IMG/VR virus record: IMGVR_UViG_3300036859_000346
Span: 1 to 23,457 of that record
Source of the DNA: a virus
Strand: one strand, 5' to 3'
Length of the DNA: 23,457 nt
Shown here: piece by piece, positions 21,101 through 23,457 of the stretch
Layout: the number at the start of each line of letters is the position of its first letter
How positions within the stretch are numbered: position 1 is the first letter of the stretch
Position numbers and translations under genes: made by a program
The notes under the pieces: generated by a model
What the model was told of the DNA's origin: nothing
Seen by the model: only the letters and a program-made list of their open reading frames with translations
Database searches by the model: none

Positions 21101-23105
21101 GGGCAAGATGAGCCCGCGCCTCAGCGCCGGCGGCGTGCAGCAGGTGGAGTGCCTGGACGGCTGGCAGGCCCTGAACCTGGGCAGCCATCTGGTGCTCGAG
21201 CAGACGGTGGGCGACGGCACGCCGGCCACCGCGGTGTACGCCATGCTGGTCGAGCAGATGAACAACCTGCGGGCCCTGACGGGCGAGGTGCTGTGGGAGC
21301 TGGATGCCCAGGGCAGCCGGCCCTACCGGGGCGACATCGACTGGGACGGCACGCCGCTGGCCACCATCGATGCCGTGATCGAGCAGAGCTTGACCGAGCT
21401 TGCCTGCACCGGGCGCCTCGAGGGCGGGCGCCTGGTGCCCACCCTGGTGGTGCGCGATCGCTTCGAGGGTGGCGCCGGCGCCAGCTTGCATGACGGCCTG
21501 CTGGCCACCGTCACCAGCGGCGCGCAGGTGGCCGAAGATCCGACGCCGCTGGTGTTCAGCCTGCGCCTGCGGGGCCTGACCACCGACCTGGCCGCGTGCT
21601 TGCCCGAATGGGCCCGCTGGGCGCTCAAGGACATCACGCCCGAGGTGGTAGTAAGCGTGGATCCGGGGCCGTTCGACATGCGCGAGCAGGCCGAGCTGAA
21701 CGTGCAGTTCGGGCTCAGCCACGCGGCCGTGATGGCGCAGTGCAACGCCATCATCGACTGGCTGACCGACCTGTACCACAGCTTCCTACGCGCGGTGCAC
21801 GACATCGAGGGCCGGCCTTGGCACCCGGGCTGGGCCTACCTGGGGCCGCCCGATGCCTTCGAGCCCCACAGCGCGGGCAAGGACAGCCTGAGCCGGCGTG
21901 CCTGGAAGAACCGCCTGGAGCTGGTGGAGGTGGATCCGGGCGAACCCGCCAGCGCCGTGATGCTGAGCGACCAGAGCAGCCTCATCAACCTGCGCGAGTG
22001 GCTGATCGTCACCTACCTGCGGCGCACCGGCGTGCAGCATGTGGGCGTGTACGGGATCCCGACGGTGGCCGGCATCAGCCTGGTGCGCTGGGCGCTCAGC
22101 GGCAGCACCACGCTGTACACCGTGAGCGGCCGCCGGGTGGTGGATCGCGACACCCTGACGGGGCCCACCGGCGCCTTCGTGGATCCGTACAACGTGCGGG
22201 TATGGGACCCACCGCACACCGTGAGCGGCCACCTCGTGCCAGGCCAGTACCGCAACCTGCGCCGGATCATCAACGGGCCCTTCGCGCTCACGGGCTACGT
22301 GGACCCAAGCGACGGCGACAACACCTTCACGGACCTGGGCCCGGACGCTGCTATCAGCCAGGCCGAGGGTGATGGCTCCAGCCTGATCAGCAAGGTGTAC
22401 GACTTCGAGGCTAGGCGCATCCAGGAGTGGGATCCGCGGCGCGATGGCGTGGGCATGCTGCTGGGCCGGCCCACCGTGTACTTCGGAGCCCCGACGACGC
22501 GGCCGCGCTGGCACATCGTGAGCTTCAACGTGGGCGGTGACTTCAGCACCCAGCTGGTGCAGGGCATCGGCGCAAGCACCGCCGGCGCGGTGCAGGTGAT
22601 CGAGGTCGAGAGCTACTACGGCGCCCCGGACCCCGATCGCGACACCGACCAGTTCCCGTGGACCGCCACGATTGGCGAGGGCCTGACCGAGGAGCAGGTG
22701 ACGGTGCGCACGCCGGCCGACATGCAGGGCACCGAGTGGACGGTGGTGCGCGGCGCCAACGGCACCGACCCGATCCTGCACGAGCCAGGCGAGCGGGTGG
22801 GCCGCCTATCCGATGAGGTGTGGGATGGCTTCCCCTGGGCACCTGAGCTTGCCGCCTGGCCCGAGGGCCGTGCCTGGGCCGAGGAACTGCTGGCCGAGCT
22901 GAGCCGCGAGCGGGTGGACCTGGGGCTGCACGTGACGCACTGGTACGGCGACCAGCTGACCATCGGGTACGGTACGGTGCACCCTGTGAACGTGGCCAGC
23001 GAGGGCGTGCCCGAGCGCTGGATCGGGGCCGGCCGGGTGATCGGCTGGAGCACCGATGCAGCTGGTGGCGAGACAGAGGTCGTAGTGGAGTGGCTGGGTG
23101 GCTGA
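18111..23105 (+). CDS. Giant tail-tip hub fused to beta-propellers (sialidase/GH43-like)
   Basis: 1664 residues, ATG without obvious SD. Domains in order: 1-75 Gly/Pro-rich with a GPGGGEV tandem; 115-260 GH43/GH130-like propeller blades (REPCV, LFRMWYSGG, AGNPIITD); 265-575 sialidase-type BNR propeller with four exact S-x-D-x-G-x-x-W Asp boxes (307-314, 363-370, 476-483, 523-530); 585-715 further GH43-like blades (YHLWYEA, DDQVARPHIV); 738-806 five LRLRW repeats; 804-895 Ig-like domain (GGTYTLTFDGQTTAPIAAGA); 925-1664 baseplate hub resembling ReqiPepy6 Gp37 (MHVFDKGGAYLGSITRFNVP to the end). The usual sialidase RIP arginine is absent (AWPAV at 272-276), so binding is more likely than sialidase activity. 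Likely the adsorption and ejection hub. Confidence 0.88.
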   Translation: MPALIGPGGGEVGPGGGEVGPSSADLAPPAGVITYVGGVPTTSAQLPRADVGPIDSGTVGPAGGLIGPGPGYARIALPPSGTKQLTTGGAPGLITPPGVIYKRPPTNDQPPTDASWLRAAGNPIIEADVAWEGDVVREPCVIQAGGLFRMWYSGGDPEAIGYATCPDDQDVGDPANWTKYAGNPIITDARKPNVQVVGGLYRLMFTGTDGQLYTTTSVDGFTGWSTPVVALALVGDVEEWASPSPLYVPAEHGLVLRTGSRLEATPPGAYKAWPAVCRLQDGRLLMAYTDANGHHSDNSGQWVGKFSTDGGLTWGTEFLIYDDPTLWTTVMGISQVASGRIYATGWRDSGAPTTAGQGGYVFSDDGGASWSGWQAVTTSSDLNEYLTGPVVELGNGDLLVPVEITFAADGGLNNSSRLLRAPGGTLPFTEEIIVHDYSDDGHPHYESKLGLLDNGDLLMIHRRGNSTADVHEIQRSTDNGATWSEPTDGPLGYGAPSWVQLRTGVLVLITRQAGDAAVIAYLSHDRGASWGAAILVDDTFQEMEYGAPVELPDGSVLAVYSLQITTSIFSAGIYTSVLDLAPWFMLVAGFALNRWHIYRASSTDGLAWTTDGAYVAELQLHTLGSSSGPHLRAFAGAYHLWYEATPANGILPTDIYHASTATLRSAWGARTLVLEHTGSGFEDDQVARPHIVLGEGPSVGVAFLYYDGQDASPVAGAIGVALAAAVGGISINGGGVFSELRLRWAVGLVGSEMRLRWDVEGPIAEAELALRWGVNGRIGSTLTLPWAVAGTAASELRLRWAVKALRNEVQVITPTGTVEGGTYTLTFDGQTTAPIAAGASAATVQAALEALSNVAPGDIVVTGGPLTEQPLVLTFGGAYAGVDVPQVTVDGSGLTGPGSGATGGTVVPGGTPHPTPPRSDVPQLWRPMHVFDKGGAYLGSITRFNVPSPPTRYLRAYRIRNTGGMTFEVSRHSDEIDLIAADRWVLLQSLAGEEPWLGKMSPRLSAGGVQQVECLDGWQALNLGSHLVLEQTVGDGTPATAVYAMLVEQMNNLRALTGEVLWELDAQGSRPYRGDIDWDGTPLATIDAVIEQSLTELACTGRLEGGRLVPTLVVRDRFEGGAGASLHDGLLATVTSGAQVAEDPTPLVFSLRLRGLTTDLAACLPEWARWALKDITPEVVVSVDPGPFDMREQAELNVQFGLSHAAVMAQCNAIIDWLTDLYHSFLRAVHDIEGRPWHPGWAYLGPPDAFEPHSAGKDSLSRRAWKNRLELVEVDPGEPASAVMLSDQSSLINLREWLIVTYLRRTGVQHVGVYGIPTVAGISLVRWALSGSTTLYTVSGRRVVDRDTLTGPTGAFVDPYNVRVWDPPHTVSGHLVPGQYRNLRRIINGPFALTGYVDPSDGDNTFTDLGPDAAISQAEGDGSSLISKVYDFEARRIQEWDPRRDGVGMLLGRPTVYFGAPTTRPRWHIVSFNVGGDFSTQLVQGIGASTAGAVQVIEVESYYGAPDPDRDTDQFPWTATIGEGLTEEQVTVRTPADMQGTEWTVVRGANGTDPILHEPGERVGRLSDEVWDGFPWAPELAAWPEGRAWAEELLAELSRERVDLGLHVTHWYGDQLTIGYGTVHPVNVASEGVPERWIGAGRVIGWSTDAAGGETEVVVEWLGG
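18129..18170 (+). repeat. Exact 21-base tandem repeat, two copies
   Basis: Units 18129-18149 and 18150-18170 are identical and encode GPGGGEV twice near the N-terminus of the hub fusion. Further degenerate GP-x-x-x repeats follow in the protein (to residue 68). Copy number could vary by slippage. Confidence 0.9.
19029..19700 (+). repeat. Four Asp-box (BNR) repeats within the hub fusion
   Basis: STDGGLTW (19029-19052), SDDGGASW (19197-19220), STDNGATW (19536-19559) and SHDRGASW (19677-19700) each match S-x-D-x-G-x-x-W. In known sialidases and other propellers this motif marks the third-fourth strand turn of a blade, so at least four blades are present here. Confidence 0.9.
20322..20528 (+). 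repeat. Five LRLRW repeats linking propellers to the Ig-like domain
   Basis: Units begin near residues 738, 751, 766, 780 and 794: SELRLRWAV, SEMRLRWDV, AELALRWGV, STLTLPWAV, SELRLRWAV, period 13-15 residues. Alternating hydrophobic/polar residues with an invariant Trp suggest a beta-helix or stacked hairpins acting as a spacer rod. The pattern resembles repeats in other phage fibre proteins. Confidence 0.8.
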
Positions 23106-23457
23106 TCCGATCGTGCCGCCGGTGTATACAACGCCCGCGCCGGCCGGCGGGCAGAAGAACGTCAAGACCCCGCGCACCCGCATGGGCAAGCGCCTGGCGC
23201 CCATCCCGCTGGTGTACGACCGCGACAAGGAGAAGGGCAAGGCCACCGTCAAGGCCGTGGCGAAGCAGGCCCGCAAGAAGCTGCCGGGCGCGCTCACCAG
23301 CAAGGCGCCGGTGGACGAGCAGTACAACACCCGGGTCTACTTCAGCGAAGCCTTCGGGCCTGACGCCGGCAAGGTGTACAGCGAGCCGCTGGAGATCGAG
23401 GACCTGGCCGAGTGGGCCGGCAAGGAGTTCTACTGGCGCGTCGAGATCGACCAGTTC
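23098..23457 (+). CDS. Partial hypothetical tail-tip protein (runs off the end)
   Basis: 120 codons are open to the window edge, with no stop reached. The GTG at 23098 overlaps the hub stop by eight bases; a GTG at 23113 is an alternative. The N-terminus is Pro-rich (DPIVPPVYTTPAPAGGQ), followed by a Lys/Arg-rich stretch (NVKTPRTRMGKRLAPIP, KEKGKATVKAVAKQARKKLP), then a mixed region YNTRVYFSEAFG, EIEDLAEWAGKEFYWRVEI. Third positions are G/C throughout, so it is clearly coding. No family recognised. Position after the hub suggests a tail-tip accessory or the first gene of the next module. Confidence 0.75.
   Translation, partial: MADPIVPPVYTTPAPAGGQKNVKTPRTRMGKRLAPIPLVYDRDKEKGKATVKAVAKQARKKLPGALTSKAPVDEQYNTRVYFSEAFGPDAGKVYSEPLEIEDLAEWAGKEFYWRVEIDQF

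Noticed and set aside
20502-21779. 425-codon minus-strand frame opposite the hub gene
   Set aside because: Composition typical of reverse-complemented GC-rich codons; no start signal; the sense strand is continuous coding.
1-23457. CRISPR array, tRNA genes, insertion sequences, integrase or attachment sites
   Set aside because: No regularly spaced direct repeats, cloverleaf-like segments, transposase motifs or terminal inverted repeats were seen on reading either strand.

Overview
The window is one continuous, left-to-right stretch of the packaging and virion-structure module of a tailed double-stranded DNA phage or prophage with a long, flexible, non-contractile (siphovirus-type) tail. No sheath, integrase, repressor, replication gene, tRNA or lysis enzyme is visible. 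DNA is very G+C rich (about 70% by eye). Every supported gene is on the + strand, and neighbours mostly overlap by 1-8 bases (ATGA, GTGA, TTGA, TAGTG, TGATG), so the whole window looks like one transcription unit. GTG starts outnumber ATG starts and two genes start with TTG. Serine is written almost always as AGC. The P27-type small terminase, SPP1 gp6-type portal and ReqiPepy6 Gp37-like hub are compatible with a high-GC Gram-positive host (Actinomycetota) or Chloroflexota. The sequence alone does not decide the host.

Layout: 61-1476 holds six small genes, including three Cys-rich zinc-ribbon-like proteins and two tiny membrane proteins. 1469-4547 holds the small terminase, a two-helix membrane protein, three tiny conserved or unknown ORFs and the large terminase. 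4555-7839 holds portal, scaffold and major capsid protein. After a spacer with a strong hairpin, 7938-9161 holds a HeH-like small protein and the connector and stopper. 9158-10785 is an insertion into the connector block: a tail-fibre-stalk-like protein translationally coupled to a GT-B glycosyltransferase. 10785-11668 holds the gp10-like tail-completion and tail-terminator proteins. 11714-12214 is an unknown six-cysteine protein. 12275-13599 holds the tail tube protein and two overlapping tail-assembly chaperone frames. 13603-15603 is the tape measure. 15605-18088 holds four tail-tip or accessory structural proteins. 18111-23105 is a 1664-residue hub fused to carbohydrate-type beta-propellers, and a last gene runs off the end.

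How it works together: terminase packages DNA through the portal into a capsid built on a separate scaffold (no capsid protease is visible). The connector, stopper, gp10-like and terminator proteins join the head to a tail tube whose length is set by the tape measure. The tail tip carries an unusual one-polypeptide combination of baseplate hub with sialidase-like and GH43-like propellers, plausibly the glycan-recognition device. The fibre plus glycosyltransferase pair suggests a glycosylated appendage at the head or neck. The best candidates for something undescribed are the propeller-hub fusion (18111-23105) and the fibre-glycosyltransferase cassette (9158-10785).
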